A stretch of 51,666 bases of DNA from JACTOJ01 sp032335695 (GTDB lineage Bacteria > Bacillota > Clostridia > Clostridiales > Clostridiaceae): contig NZ_JACTOJ010000030.1 in assembly GCF_032335695.1 (NCBI RefSeq), positions 1 to 51,666 on the forward strand, given 5' to 3'. Below the pieces are notes generated by a model. The model had not been told where the DNA came from. It worked only from the letters and a program-made list of their open reading frames with translations, and did not search any database. Every line of letters starts with the position of its first letter. The first letter of the stretch is position 1. The position numbers and the translations under genes were made by a program. Positions 1 to 8,184 of the stretch are shown here, one piece after another.

Positions 1-90
1 CCAATTATAAGTCGCAATCCCTAAGAGTTCCTAGAACTCAAACGATAATATCAACATTTTAAAACATAGCCTCCCGAACTGAAGGAAGTT

Positions 91-133
91 TTAAATCAGT
101 GTAAAAATCAATACTGATTTAAAACAGAACCTA
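91..133 (+). repeat. Intergenic hairpin repeat, copy A
   Basis: A perfect stem TAAATCAGT / ACTGATTTA encloses a loop beginning GTAAAAATCA and is followed by the tail CAGAACCTA. Nearly the same sequence occurs at 1129-1175 (opposite strand) and 19969-20012. It lies just past the stop codon of the leftward HAD gene. A related tail, TTTTAAAACATAGCCT, is at 57-72. I do not know this as a named element. Confidence 0.7.
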
Positions 134-142
134 ATAAAATGA

Positions 143-1003
143 TCACAGAGCATATTTCTCTATGGCCCAAGCAACGCCATCCTCTAAATTTGTTTTAGTA
201 GTATACTTGCTTATATTTTTTATAGACTCATCAGCATTTCCCATAGCTACTGTATATCCAAAATCCATGGATAGCATAGAATAATCATTTTCGCTATCGC
301 CTATAGCCATAACTTCCCTCATGCTTATATTTCTTTCTAAAGCATATTCTTTAAGAGCTAATCCTTTTTGTGCTTTAATATCTGTGATCTCTATATTTAT
401 TGGAAAAGATGAAACTACAGATAGTTGTGAGAATGCAGATAGATCTTTTCTCAAAGACTTCAATAATTCTATATTGGAATGTATAGTAGAGATTTTATAT
501 ATAATAGTGTTTCTGTCTAATAATTCTTCCATTGATGCAGAATGTTTAATTCTAGATAGAATTCTTTTTATATTTTTATTAAAATTTTCTTTTTTGATTC
601 CAAAGTTTACTGCCATGGACATGAAATCATTATAGAAAAAATCATTTAAATATTCTTTTGAAACAGTGGTGTATACACCTTTATTTGTAAGTATATCATT
701 ATATAAATTGTGTTGCTGCAAAATATCAAAGACTTGTATTACATTAACTTTTGACAGAGGAGTATGCGCTAATTGATTACCGTATCTATTAAATATACCA
801 GCACCGCTCATGCATATATAATCACAGGAAATACCAGCATTTTCAACTGGAATTTTTGCATCGTTAAAATTACGGCCTGTACAAATTATAAATTCGATTC
901 CTTTTTCTTTAAGTTTATTAATTGCTGCCACGTTTTTTGGACTTATTTCGTTACTATCATTTAGAAGAGTCCCGTCCATATCTACAGCTACTAGTTTTAT
1001 CAT
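143..1003 (-). CDS. Cof-type HAD-IIB sugar-phosphate phosphatase
   Basis: This is a 286-residue cytosolic phosphatase of the Cof/YidA subfamily, which dephosphorylates sugar phosphates and similar small metabolites. All four HAD motifs are visible: DMDGT with nucleophile Asp8 and acid Asp10, Thr42 in CTGRN, Lys213, and GDSEND with metal-binding Asp236 and Asp240. The region between motifs II and III (about residues 85-200) is the usual C2B cap. Length is normal for the family. The start is supported by a strong AAGGAAGGA site 5-10 bases upstream. It is a single gene downstream of a terminator and a hairpin repeat. The substrate cannot be told from sequence; its position beside arabinose genes makes a sugar phosphate plausible. 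Confidence 0.9.
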   Translation of the reverse strand: MIKLVAVDMDGTLLNDSNEISPKNVAAINKLKEKGIEFIICTGRNFNDAKIPVENAGISCDYICMSGAGIFNRYGNQLAHTPLSKVNVIQVFDILQQHNLYNDILTNKGVYTTVSKEYLNDFFYNDFMSMAVNFGIKKENFNKNIKRILSRIKHSASMEELLDRNTIIYKISTIHSNIELLKSLRKDLSAFSQLSVVSSFPINIEITDIKAQKGLALKEYALERNISMREVMAIGDSENDYSMLSMDFGYTVAMGNADESIKNISKYTTKTNLEDGVAWAIEKYAL

Positions 1004-1082
1004 AACATCATCCTTCCTTAGTAAAAATTTCTACTATAATAATATGATATTTGTATCATCCAAAAAAGTCAAAAAAGTTTTA

Positions 1083-1129
1083 GTTAAAAAATAATAAGAT
1101 ACTTTAACTATAGAAAGTATCTTATTATT
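1083..1129 (-). terminator. Intrinsic terminator after the ArsR-type regulator
   Basis: A perfect 16-bp stem (1090-1105 with 1114-1129, AATAATAAGATACTTT and its complement) is followed, read on the minus strand, by a run of T. It separates the regulator from the HAD gene. Confidence 0.8.
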
Positions 1130-1175
1130 AGGTTCTGCTATAAATCAGTTTTGATTTTTACACTGATTTATAGCT
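1129..1175 (-). repeat. Intergenic hairpin repeat, copy B
   Basis: On the minus strand this reads as copy A: ATAAATCAGT, GTAAAAATCA, ACTGATTTAT and the tail GCAGAACCTA. The tail runs directly into the terminator stem at 1090-1129. A TTAAAACATGACCT tail-like string is nearby at 1212-1225. Confidence 0.7.
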
Positions 1176-1229
1176 TTATCCAGACCAAACGAAGCATTTA
1201 TCAACATTCTCTTAAAACATGACCTATTG

Positions 1230-2147
1230 TTAAGCTGTTGGAAGTTCATAAACAATTCTTATATTTATGCCTTGATTATAGTTACCGAAATTTTTTCCGA
1301 AAATGGTTAGGCCTCCTACGTGTTTTGTCTCTTTAGGTACAGCTAGCTTAAATATTATATCGCTCTTATAATTCAAAGCGATATCTTCTATAGTTATATC
1401 AGAAATTTTTAATCCATCTATGAAGGTGCCGAATTTATTAACTGTCAAAAGTTTTAGAAGGCCATATTGATTCCAGTTTGGAAACCACCAAGAAGGGGTT
1501 AGAATGCCCTTACTGTCCGCATAATCACCAGGACTAGTCCAGCTGCCTACATTTATATCATTTATGAAAAAATGAATATCAGAGGGCCATATGCTGCAAT
1601 TTCCAGGGGCTTCAGAACTTATTTCCATAGAAATCTGTATTTCTGAAAAGTTTTGACCAGGTTTTAGATAATTAGGTATTCTGTATTCTATAAAGCCTTT
1701 AGTAAACCAAAGAATATCGGCATTAATTCTAACTGGATCTGCAAAATAACTAGGGTTGTCAACTTCACCTATAAGACTTTCCTTTGTAGCTATACCGCAA
1801 GTTGGCGAAATTTCATAGGAGGAATAGTGGCCTATACCTATTTCAAGTTCATAGGAGTTTTCGATATCCTGAGCACCTATATCTATTACAAATTTATCCT
1901 CATGAAGGCAGCATATTTTCTGGATTCCATGCTTTGCGGTAAGAGTGTTTATTTTGATTAATCCGCATTCCTCTAATTTTTTTACGTGCATAGTTATTGC
2001 TCCATTAGTAAGTTGAAGCTTCTCAGCCAATTCATTCATATTCAACTGTTTATTTTCAGCTAAAAGTTCTAATATCTCTATTCTAATATCTGAGCTAAGA
2101 GCTTTAAATAATGGCAAACTATCCTTTAAATCTGTTATATGTATCAT
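1230..2147 (-). CDS. ArsR-type winged-helix regulator with a beta-rich C-terminal domain
   Basis: A 305-residue transcription factor. Residues about 8-85 form an ArsR-like winged helix: an FKALSSDIRIEILELL first helix, then NMNELAEKLQLTNGAITMHV as the helix-turn-helix, then a wing. The remaining ~215 residues are rich in beta strand and aromatic/glycine turns and match no domain I can name; they have no metal-binding cysteine cluster typical of small ArsR sensors. Regulators of this build occur near glycoside hydrolase genes in clostridia, so the C-terminal part may sense a sugar (inference). The start follows AGGAGAT at good spacing. It is a single gene downstream of araA, ended by a strong hairpin terminator. 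Confidence 0.75.
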   Translation of the reverse strand: MIHITDLKDSLPLFKALSSDIRIEILELLAENKQLNMNELAEKLQLTNGAITMHVKKLEECGLIKINTLTAKHGIQKICCLHEDKFVIDIGAQDIENSYELEIGIGHYSSYEISPTCGIATKESLIGEVDNPSYFADPVRINADILWFTKGFIEYRIPNYLKPGQNFSEIQISMEISSEAPGNCSIWPSDIHFFINDINVGSWTSPGDYADSKGILTPSWWFPNWNQYGLLKLLTVNKFGTFIDGLKISDITIEDIALNYKSDIIFKLAVPKETKHVGGLTIFGKNFGNYNQGINIRIVYELPTA

Positions 2148-2360
2148 CCGAAATCTCCTCTAGCAATTTAATCCATAGTATTTAATAATAAAATACTAAC
2201 TATGACATTATTATACTATTTTAAAACAGAAAGTGAAATAATATTTTATATTTTTCTAAAATGAATAATATCTTATAATACAAAATTACTCTATTTTTGT
2301 GCAAATTGCACAAAGTATATATAAAAGAAATGCTGAATGTAAAATGTTTTATATATTTTT

Positions 2361-2413
2361 GCAATAAAATTAGGCATAAGTGGATATGCATTGATAATCC
2401 TCCTATGCCTAAT
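2361..2413 (-). terminator. Probable terminator of araA
   Basis: The 10-bp inverted repeat ATTAGGCATA / TATGCCTAAT (2369-2378 and 2404-2413) lies 20 bases past the araA stop codon and is followed on the minus strand by TTTATTG. The loop of 25 bases is long, so termination may be weak. Confidence 0.55.
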
Positions 2414-2432
2414 CTTATTAAAACATATCCAA

Positions 2433-3923
2433 TTATTTAAGCTTCCAAGCTAAGTCATTCCATAATAGTTCTTTTTTGAATTCTGGTATTTTAGTATCTT
2501 TATCGATAACAACTACTTCTATTCCGCTCATTTCAGCGAAGTCCATTAACTGCTGAGTTGAAACATCGAAGGAGAAACTAGTGTGATGAGCTCCTCCTGC
2601 TAAGATCCAAGCGTGAGCAGAAACCTTAAGAGAAGGTAATGGCTTCCATAATGCTCTAGCTACTGGTAGCTTTGGAAGGTCATGGGGTGCTTCTTTTACT
2701 TCTACCTCATTAATTAACAGTCTGAAACGATTGCCCATATCTAAAAGAGTAGCGCATAATGCGTTTCCGCTAACGCTGTCAAAGACCAATCTTGCTGGAT
2801 CCTCTTTTCCGCCTATACCGAGAGGATGCACTTCTACTCTGGGCTTTCCAGCAGCTATTGTTGGACACACCTCTAGCATGTGAGCACCAAGAATCATCTC
2901 GTTTCCGGATTCTAAATGGTAAGTATAATCTTCCATGAAAGCTGTTCTATTATTACCTGCAATTATTTTCATTATACGGAGCAGGGCAGCGGTTTTCCAA
3001 TCTCCTTCAGCCCCAAAACCATATCCTTTTGACATAAGATGCTGAACTGCTAGTCCAGGAAGCTGCCTCATTCCATGTAAGTCTTCAAAATTTGTTGTAA
3101 AAGCTGTAAATCCTCCTTCCTCAAGGAAAATTTCAAGAGCTGCTTCTATTTTAGCCTGTTCTCTAACAGAAGCCATTTTAGAATCATCTGAAAGTAATTC
3201 TTCTGAAAAATAATATTCTTTTTTATATTCTTCCAATAATGCATCTACTTGTGCTTCTGAGACTTCTGACATTTTATCTACTAAGTCATATATACCGTAA
3301 GCTTGTACTTCCCAGCCAAATATTATTTGAGCTTCCACTTTATCGCCATCGGTAACAGCTACATTTCTCATATTATCTGCAAAGCGGGCTACTTTTAAGG
3401 ATTTTCCTTCAACATAGGCAGCCGCAACTTTTGTCCAATTATTTATCTCATCGATAACCTCTTGGTCATTCCAATAGCCAACTACAATTTTTCTTCTGAT
3501 TTGCATTCTAGCGCCTATAAAGCCGTATTCTCTGTCGCCATGAGCAGATTGATTGGTGTTCATAAAATCCATGTCCATGGTTTCCCAAGGAATTTCTCGA
3601 TTATATTGAGTGTGAAGATGCAGTAATGGTTTGTTCAATTGCTGAAGCCCAGTTATCCACATTTTAGCTGGAGAAAATGTGTGCATCCATGTTATTACAC
3701 CAGCGCAATTCTCTGCTGAATTTGCCTCTATACAAAATTTAGTTATTGAACTTGAAGTAGTTAATATGTTTTTAAAGACTATTTTATAACCTGAAAGTAT
3801 TTTTTTATTTAAATTTTCAACTATTTCTTTAGAGTGAGTCTCAACTTCTTTTAAAGTATCGTCACCATATAAGTGCTGACTTCCTGTAACAAACCAAAAT
3901 TCATAGGGTTTTGTAGCTAACAT
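2433..3923 (-). CDS. araA: L-arabinose isomerase
   Basis: Converts L-arabinose to L-ribulose, the first step of arabinose catabolism, in the cytosol as a Mn-dependent oligomer. The 496 residues cover the whole family length. The N terminus FWFVTGSQHLYG is the family signature. Expected metal and catalytic residues are present: Glu306 in GAEGDW, Glu331 in MEDYTYH, His348 in GAHMLEVCP and His447 in GGAHHTSFS. The start follows TAAGGAGGA. It is transcribed alone, divergent from araR, with an AraR box directly downstream of its likely -10. A ribulokinase gene, normally the next pathway step, is not in this window. Confidence 0.98.
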   Translation of the reverse strand: MLATKPYEFWFVTGSQHLYGDDTLKEVETHSKEIVENLNKKILSGYKIVFKNILTTSSSITKFCIEANSAENCAGVITWMHTFSPAKMWITGLQQLNKPLLHLHTQYNREIPWETMDMDFMNTNQSAHGDREYGFIGARMQIRRKIVVGYWNDQEVIDEINNWTKVAAAYVEGKSLKVARFADNMRNVAVTDGDKVEAQIIFGWEVQAYGIYDLVDKMSEVSEAQVDALLEEYKKEYYFSEELLSDDSKMASVREQAKIEAALEIFLEEGGFTAFTTNFEDLHGMRQLPGLAVQHLMSKGYGFGAEGDWKTAALLRIMKIIAGNNRTAFMEDYTYHLESGNEMILGAHMLEVCPTIAAGKPRVEVHPLGIGGKEDPARLVFDSVSGNALCATLLDMGNRFRLLINEVEVKEAPHDLPKLPVARALWKPLPSLKVSAHAWILAGGAHHTSFSFDVSTQQLMDFAEMSGIEVVVIDKDTKIPEFKKELLWNDLAWKLK

Positions 3924-3980
3924 TTTAAATCCTCCTTAATAGTAAGCATATAAACATACAATTTTTATATTAATCTTTAT

Positions 3981-4018
3981 ATTTGTACGTACATTAATTA
4001 TATTGTAAACATTTCTAT
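3981..4018 (-). promoter_or_regulatory. araA promoter region: AraR box plus cre-like site
   Basis: ATTTGTACGTACAT at 3981-3994 matches the AraR operator known from Bacillus (ATTTGTACGTACAA). On the minus strand a TATAAT -10 lies at 3997-4002, so the operator covers the start site of araA. TGTAAACATTTCTA at 4005-4018 resembles a CcpA cre site placed between -35 and -10. No good -35 is visible. Confidence 0.75.
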
Positions 4019-4084
4019 GGAATAATTCAATATAAAAAAATAAAAAAGTGTTAGATGCTTCAAGGATTTTATAATAAATAAACA

Positions 4085-4137
4085 TTGACAGAAGGAAATA
4101 ATGTTATAAAATAAGACTATAGGATATACGTACAATT
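4085..4137 (+). promoter_or_regulatory. araR promoter with autoregulatory AraR box
   Basis: TTGACA at 4085-4090 and TAAAAT at 4107-4112 are 16 bases apart. ATACGTACAAT at about 4126-4136 is a variant AraR box just downstream of the expected start site, suggesting that AraR represses its own gene. Confidence 0.7.
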
Positions 4138-4157
4138 AATTCGAGGAGATATGAAAT

Positions 4158-5243
4158 ATGAATGAAGAAACAAAAGTGTCTAAATATATGCAAATAGCTT
4201 CGTTTTTTAAAAAGGAAATGGAAGAAGGAAGAATTGCATATGGGCAGCAGCTTTTAACTGAAAATGAAATAGTAGAGAAATTTTCGGTAAGCCGTCATAC
4301 AGTGAGGCAGGCGCTCATGGAGCTGGAGAACAATGGCTATATAAAAAGAGAGCAGGGGAAAGGCACTTTTTGTAGTTATATAGAAGGAAGTAAAATAAAA
4401 GAGAAAAAAACTATAGCGGTCTTAACTACCTATATATCAAACTATATTTTTCCTTCTATTATATCTGGTATTGAGGAAGTATTAAGTTCATCTGGATATG
4501 ATCTTCTTTTATATAATACAAACAATGAAAAACAAAAGGAAAAAGAATGTTTAGAAAAGATATTGGAGAATGAAGTTTCAGGTCTCATAGTTGAACCAAC
4601 TATGAGTGCAGTTGATAATATAAATATTAATTATTATTTAGAGCTTGAAAAAAGAAATATACCTTACATCATGATAAATAGTAAATATCAAGAGCTTAAA
4701 GCGCCTTTTGTAGGTATGGATGATGAAGAAGGTGCATATATTCTAACTAGATATCTTTTGCAGCTAGGGCATAAGAACATAGCTGGGATTTTCAAAAATG
4801 ATGATTTGCAAGGGCTAAACAGAGAAAAAGGGTATATAAAGGCTATAAGGGAAAGTGGTTTAGCAGTTGATAGTAAAAATATAGGCAAATATGGTACTAA
4901 GGAAAAGGAATATTTCCCGCAAGATTTTACCAATGGATTGTTAAGAAAAAAAGAGAGACCAACAGCTATAATTTGTTATAATGATCAAATTGCAGTTCAA
5001 GCGCTTCAGGCTATAAGGGAAATGGAATTAAGAATTCCACAGGATATAGCTTTGGTTGGATATGATGATTCTTACATAGCTACTGCAACAGAAGTAAAGC
5101 TTACTACAATACGACATCCTAAGGAAGAGCTTGGAAGAAGAGCAGCTAGAATGCTTATGGACATAATAGAAGGTACAATAGTTCATGAATCCTACATATA
5201 CAAACCTGAACTTATTGTAAGGGCTTCTACCACTGGATTTTAA
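4158..5243 (+). CDS. araR: Arabinose-responsive repressor AraR (GntR/LacI chimera)
   Basis: A 361-residue repressor with the AraR architecture. Residues about 9-75 are a GntR winged helix (ENEIVEKFSVSRHTVRQALM recognition region, then a GTF-type wing). Residues about 83-358 are a LacI/PBP1-type periplasmic-binding fold starting at KTIAVLTTYIS and containing PTAIICYNDQIAV and VGYDDS strands. In Bacillus the arabinose-bound form leaves DNA. The start follows GAGGAGAT. It sits between araA and araD, with AraR boxes on both sides and at its own promoter, and is followed by a terminator hairpin. Nothing unusual in length or sequence. Confidence 0.95.
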   Translation: MNEETKVSKYMQIASFFKKEMEEGRIAYGQQLLTENEIVEKFSVSRHTVRQALMELENNGYIKREQGKGTFCSYIEGSKIKEKKTIAVLTTYISNYIFPSIISGIEEVLSSSGYDLLLYNTNNEKQKEKECLEKILENEVSGLIVEPTMSAVDNININYYLELEKRNIPYIMINSKYQELKAPFVGMDDEEGAYILTRYLLQLGHKNIAGIFKNDDLQGLNREKGYIKAIRESGLAVDSKNIGKYGTKEKEYFPQDFTNGLLRKKERPTAIICYNDQIAVQALQAIREMELRIPQDIALVGYDDSYIATATEVKLTTIRHPKEELGRRAARMLMDIIEGTIVHESYIYKPELIVRASTTGF

Positions 5244-5258
5244 TCATTTGTTTTAATT

Positions 5259-5295
5259 ACTATTAGCTCTTATTACAGAGGAGCTAATAGTATTT
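5259..5295 (+). terminator. Terminator of araR
   Basis: The 11-bp perfect stem ACTATTAGCTC / GAGCTAATAGT (5259-5269 and 5281-5291) is followed by ATTTAC. The T run is short, so some read-through into araD is possible. Confidence 0.6.
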
Positions 5296-5316
5296 ACATA
5301 TTTTTATTATAAATAT

Positions 5317-5331
5317 ATTTGTACGTACAAT
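5317..5331 (+). promoter_or_regulatory. AraR operator of the araD operon
   Basis: ATTTGTACGTACAAT is a perfect match to the Bacillus AraR consensus. It lies 36 bases before the araD start and overlaps a possible TATATT -10 (5314-5319) that has TTTACA at 5293-5298 as its candidate -35, 15 bases away. Confidence 0.85.
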
Positions 5332-5366
5332 AATAACAATTTGTATGAAGTATAGGAGATGTTCAA

Positions 5367-6056
5367 ATGTTAGAAGAATTAAAAAAACAGGTTTTAGATG
5401 CTAATATAATGCTTCCCCAGTATGGGCTAGTTAAATTTACTTGGGGAAATGTTAGCGGCATAGACAGAGAGAAAGGGTTAATAGTTATAAAGCCAAGCGG
5501 AGTCCCCTATGATGAATTGACCATAGAGAAATTGGTCGTTTTAGATCTAGAGGGAAATGTGGTGGAAGGAGACTTAAGACCATCTTCGGATACTCCTACT
5601 CACATAGAACTATATAAAAAATATGAGGATATGGGAGGAATCGTTCATACACATTCTACTTGGGCTACTATATGGGCTCAAGCAAATATGGAAATGCCAG
5701 CACTTGGTACAACTCATGCGGATCATTTTTATGGAAATATTCCTTGTACAAGAAAGCTTACTGAGGCAGAAATAGAGGAAGATTACGAAAAAAATACGGG
5801 GAAGGTAATTATAGAAACCTTGGGAGATTGCAATGTTATGGCAGTGCCAGCGGTGCTTGTAAGCTGCCATGCTCCATTTACTTGGGGGAAAAATCCTAAG
5901 GAGGCTGTAGTCAATTCTGTAGTATTAGAAGAAACTTGTAAAATGGCTTATCACACAGTAAGTTTAAATAAAGAAATACCATCATTAGATCAATATCTTT
6001 TAGATAAGCATTACTATAGGAAACATGGAAAAAATGCTTACTATGGTCAAAAATAA
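5367..6056 (+). CDS. araD: L-ribulose-5-phosphate 4-epimerase
   Basis: Epimerises L-ribulose-5-phosphate to D-xylulose-5-phosphate by retro-aldol chemistry, linking arabinose to the pentose phosphate pathway. The 229 residues are full length for the class II aldolase fold. Zinc ligands His94 and His96 (VHTHS) and His168 (SCHAPF) are present, as is Asp119 in THADHFYG and the SSDTPTH substrate loop near 73-79. GNVSGID at the N terminus is typical. The start follows AGGAGAT. It is the first gene of an operon with the transaldolase 17 bases downstream and is controlled by the AraR box just upstream. Confidence 0.97.
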   Translation: MLEELKKQVLDANIMLPQYGLVKFTWGNVSGIDREKGLIVIKPSGVPYDELTIEKLVVLDLEGNVVEGDLRPSSDTPTHIELYKKYEDMGGIVHTHSTWATIWAQANMEMPALGTTHADHFYGNIPCTRKLTEAEIEEDYEKNTGKVIIETLGDCNVMAVPAVLVSCHAPFTWGKNPKEAVVNSVVLEETCKMAYHTVSLNKEIPSLDQYLLDKHYYRKHGKNAYYGQK

Positions 6057-6073
6057 TTAGGAGGTATGTTCAT

Positions 6074-6718
6074 ATGAAACTGTTTATTGATACTGCTAAT
6101 GTTAATGAAATCAGAGAAGCGAATGAAATGGGGGTTATTTGCGGGGTAACAACAAATCCTACATTAATAGCTAAAGAAGGAAGGGACTTCAAGGAGGTTA
6201 TAAAAGAAATAACTTCTATAGTTGATGGTCCTATAAGCGGAGAAGTCATAAGCTCAGATAAGGATGGTATGATCAAGGAAGGAAGAGAAATAGCAAAAAT
6301 TCATCCAAATATGGTAGTGAAAATTCCTATGACTGCAGAAGGACTTAAAGCAACTAAGGTGTTGTCCAGTGAAGGTATTAAGACAAATGTTACATTGATA
6401 TTTAGTCCTGGCCAAGCTCTTCTGGCAGCAAGAGCAGGTGCTACTTATGTAAGTCCGTTTTTAGGAAGATTAGATGACATAAGCACGGATCCTATAGAAC
6501 TTATAGATACTATAACAACTATATTTAATGTTCACAATATAAAGACAGAAATAATTGCTGCAAGTATAAGAAATCCAACCCATGTAATAGAAGCAGCTAA
6601 AGCAGGAGCTCATATTGCTACTGTACCTTTTAATGTGATAAATCAGATGTTAAAGCATCCGTTAACTGACAGCGGTATAGAGAAGTTTATGAAAGACTGG
6701 AAGGCTATTTTTGGTTAG
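6074..6718 (+). CDS. tal: Transaldolase (small, FSA/TalC-like type)
   Basis: A 214-residue member of the short transaldolase/fructose-6-phosphate aldolase group. It transfers a dihydroxyacetone unit between sugar phosphates in the non-oxidative pentose phosphate pathway. The N terminus MKLFIDTANVNEI, the GVTTNPTLI loop and the Schiff-base Lys83 in VVKIPMT identify it. Length is normal for this subgroup, not the ~320-residue TalB type. The start has an AGGAGG site. It shares the araD operon; just downstream lies a fragment of transketolase, its usual partner. Confidence 0.93.
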   Translation: MKLFIDTANVNEIREANEMGVICGVTTNPTLIAKEGRDFKEVIKEITSIVDGPISGEVISSDKDGMIKEGREIAKIHPNMVVKIPMTAEGLKATKVLSSEGIKTNVTLIFSPGQALLAARAGATYVSPFLGRLDDISTDPIELIDTITTIFNVHNIKTEIIAASIRNPTHVIEAAKAGAHIATVPFNVINQMLKHPLTDSGIEKFMKDWKAIFG

Positions 6719-6735
6719 TATTTTAGAGGGGTAAT

Positions 6736-6800
6736 ATGAAAAGAATATAGATAATTTAACCATGAATGCAATAAGAATTCTTTCAAATGGAGAAAAGTAA
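6736..6800 (+). pseudogene. N-terminal stub of a deleted transketolase gene
   Basis: After GAGGGG and an ATG at 6736 the reading frame stops at once (TAG at 6748). One frame over, 6744-6800 encodes NIDNLTMNAIRILSNGEK and a stop. The part IDNLTMNAIRILS is very close to the start of bacterial transketolases (usual form: leucine-threonine-x-asparagine-alanine-isoleucine-arginine). The rest of the ~650-residue enzyme is missing. The ribosome binding site, a one-base frameshift and the stub fit internal deletion of a former tkt between tal and galM. The match is from memory of the family and short, so it is good but not proven. Confidence 0.6.
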
Positions 6801-6804
6801 GAAG

Positions 6805-6850
6805 GTTCTAAATAAGAGTATTATTTTGCGCTTATTTAGAACTATTTCTT
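6805..6850 (+). terminator. Terminator of the araD-tal operon
   Basis: A 12-bp perfect stem GTTCTAAATAAG / CTTATTTAGAAC (6805-6816 and 6831-6842) is followed by TATTTCTTT. Confidence 0.7.
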
Positions 6851-6874
6851 TAATTTATATGAGGAGTGAAATAA

Positions 6875-7921
6875 ATGAGATATTCTAGTAAAGTTTTAGG
6901 AAACTATAATGGGGACGATGTGATTGAATATACCATTGAAAATAACAATGGCATCAGAGTATCTGTGCTTAATTTAGGTGGGGTAATAACTGGAATATTT
7001 ACTCCAGATAAAAACGGAAATTTTAAAAATATTGTATTAGGTTATAAAAATATTGAAGATTACTTTGAGAACGAAGCCTATTATGGAGCTGTTATAGGAA
7101 GATTTGCAGGACGAATATATAAAGGAAAGATCCAAATAGAAGATAAAGAGTATATTTTAGAACGAAACAATTTAGAAATAAATAATCTTCATGGAGGAAG
7201 CTTTGGATTTCAAAGAAAGCTCTGGAAAGTAAACGATTTTAAGAACGAAAATGAATTAGCACTTCAGCTTGAATATATTTCAAAAGACGGAGAAGCAGGT
7301 TTCCCAGGAGAAGTAAAAATTACGGTTAAGTATGTATTGAATAATAATAATGAGTTTTACTTTTTTATTCAAGGGGAGACTGATAAAACCACAGTTCTTA
7401 ACATAACTAACCACAGCTATTTTAATTTAAGCGGAAATGCTGAAAGAAATGTATTGAAGCACAAATTAAAAATAGTTTCCCATAAGTTTTTGGAGTTGTC
7501 AGAAGATTTTGGAGCTACAGGAAAAGAGATTGATGTGAAGGGGACTCCTTTTGACTTTAGAGAGGAGAAGGAAATTGGCAAAGATGTAGAGTTAGATGAT
7601 TATCAGCTTAAGGCAGGAGGAGGATATGATCATCCTTTTAAATTTGATAATTACATAGGAGAAGTAGAACTCAAGGATGAGAAATCTGGAAGAGTTATGA
7701 AGGTTTCTACTAACAATTCCTATGTGGTAATCTATACAACTAATTATCCGGTAGAAAAAGTTCTCTATAATGAAAAAATGCCTGAGAAAAGAATGGCAGT
7801 ATGCATAGAAACTCAAAATGCACCTATAGGAGTAAATGCTTGCTACAAAGAGCAATCTATCCTTAAAAGAGGAGAAGAATATAAAAGATGGACTAAGTAT
7901 AAATTTGATATATTAAAATGA
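6875..7921 (+). CDS. galM: Aldose 1-epimerase (mutarotase)
   Basis: Interconverts the alpha and beta anomers of aldoses, here probably arabinose, giving the isomerase its preferred form. The 348 residues match the family length. Active-site residues are present: Arg77 in IGRFAGR, His106 in NNLHGG, His180 in TNHSYFNL and the catalytic base Glu312 in CIETQNAP. No signal peptide, so cytosolic. The start follows TGAGGAGTG. It comes after a terminator and the transketolase stub and is itself closed by a strong terminator; no separate AraR box is visible, so it may depend on read-through from araD. Confidence 0.95.
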   Translation: MRYSSKVLGNYNGDDVIEYTIENNNGIRVSVLNLGGVITGIFTPDKNGNFKNIVLGYKNIEDYFENEAYYGAVIGRFAGRIYKGKIQIEDKEYILERNNLEINNLHGGSFGFQRKLWKVNDFKNENELALQLEYISKDGEAGFPGEVKITVKYVLNNNNEFYFFIQGETDKTTVLNITNHSYFNLSGNAERNVLKHKLKIVSHKFLELSEDFGATGKEIDVKGTPFDFREEKEIGKDVELDDYQLKAGGGYDHPFKFDNYIGEVELKDEKSGRVMKVSTNNSYVVIYTTNYPVEKVLYNEKMPEKRMAVCIETQNAPIGVNACYKEQSILKRGEEYKRWTKYKFDILK

Positions 7922-7953
7922 TGATATGATTTAAAACAGAACGAAAAACAAAG

Positions 7954-7990
7954 TTTTAGGGAAGCGATATTGCTTCCCTAAAATTTTATA
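7954..7990 (+). terminator. Terminator of galM
   Basis: A 12-bp perfect stem TTTTAGGGAAGC / GCTTCCCTAAAA (7954-7965, 7972-7983) with a 6-base loop is followed by TTTTAT. It is preceded at 7928-7942 by GATTTAAAACAGAAC, the tail of the hairpin-repeat family. Confidence 0.85.
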
Positions 7991-7998
7991 AAAGTATA

Positions 7999-8045
7999 TG
8001 TTTTAATCAAATTCTTTATCAGAATTTGATTAAAACAAAACCTAT
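7999..8045 (+). repeat. Hairpin with repeat-family tail (related copy D)
   Basis: A perfect 17-bp stem TGTTTTAATCAAATTCT (7999-8015) with its complement at 8021-8037 and a 5-base loop is followed by AAACCTAT. The stem differs from copies A-C but the tail ACAAAACCTA is like theirs. It could also be a second terminator. Confidence 0.5.
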
Positions 8046-8131
8046 AAAAATAGTGTACAAAAATTAATTTATGTAAATATATAATAAAAAACTATTATTA
8101 TATATTTTTTTAAAATATTTATTTAAAATTG

Positions 8132-8184
8132 TTGACTTGTAAAGAAATTAAATGTAATATTAAATTGTAATGTACGTACAAATT
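8132..8184 (+). promoter_or_regulatory. Upstream promoter P1 with AraR operator
   Basis: TTGACT (8132-8137) and TAATAT (8155-8160) are exactly 17 bases apart. The palindrome TGTACGTACA (8171-8180, flanked AAT/AAT) is an AraR box placed on the expected start site, so AraR should block this promoter. It would give an ~820-base leader before the transporter gene. Confidence 0.75.

Noticed and set aside
321..635. 104-residue plus-strand frame inside the HAD gene
   Set aside because: Antisense shadow of a well-supported gene; no ribosome site.
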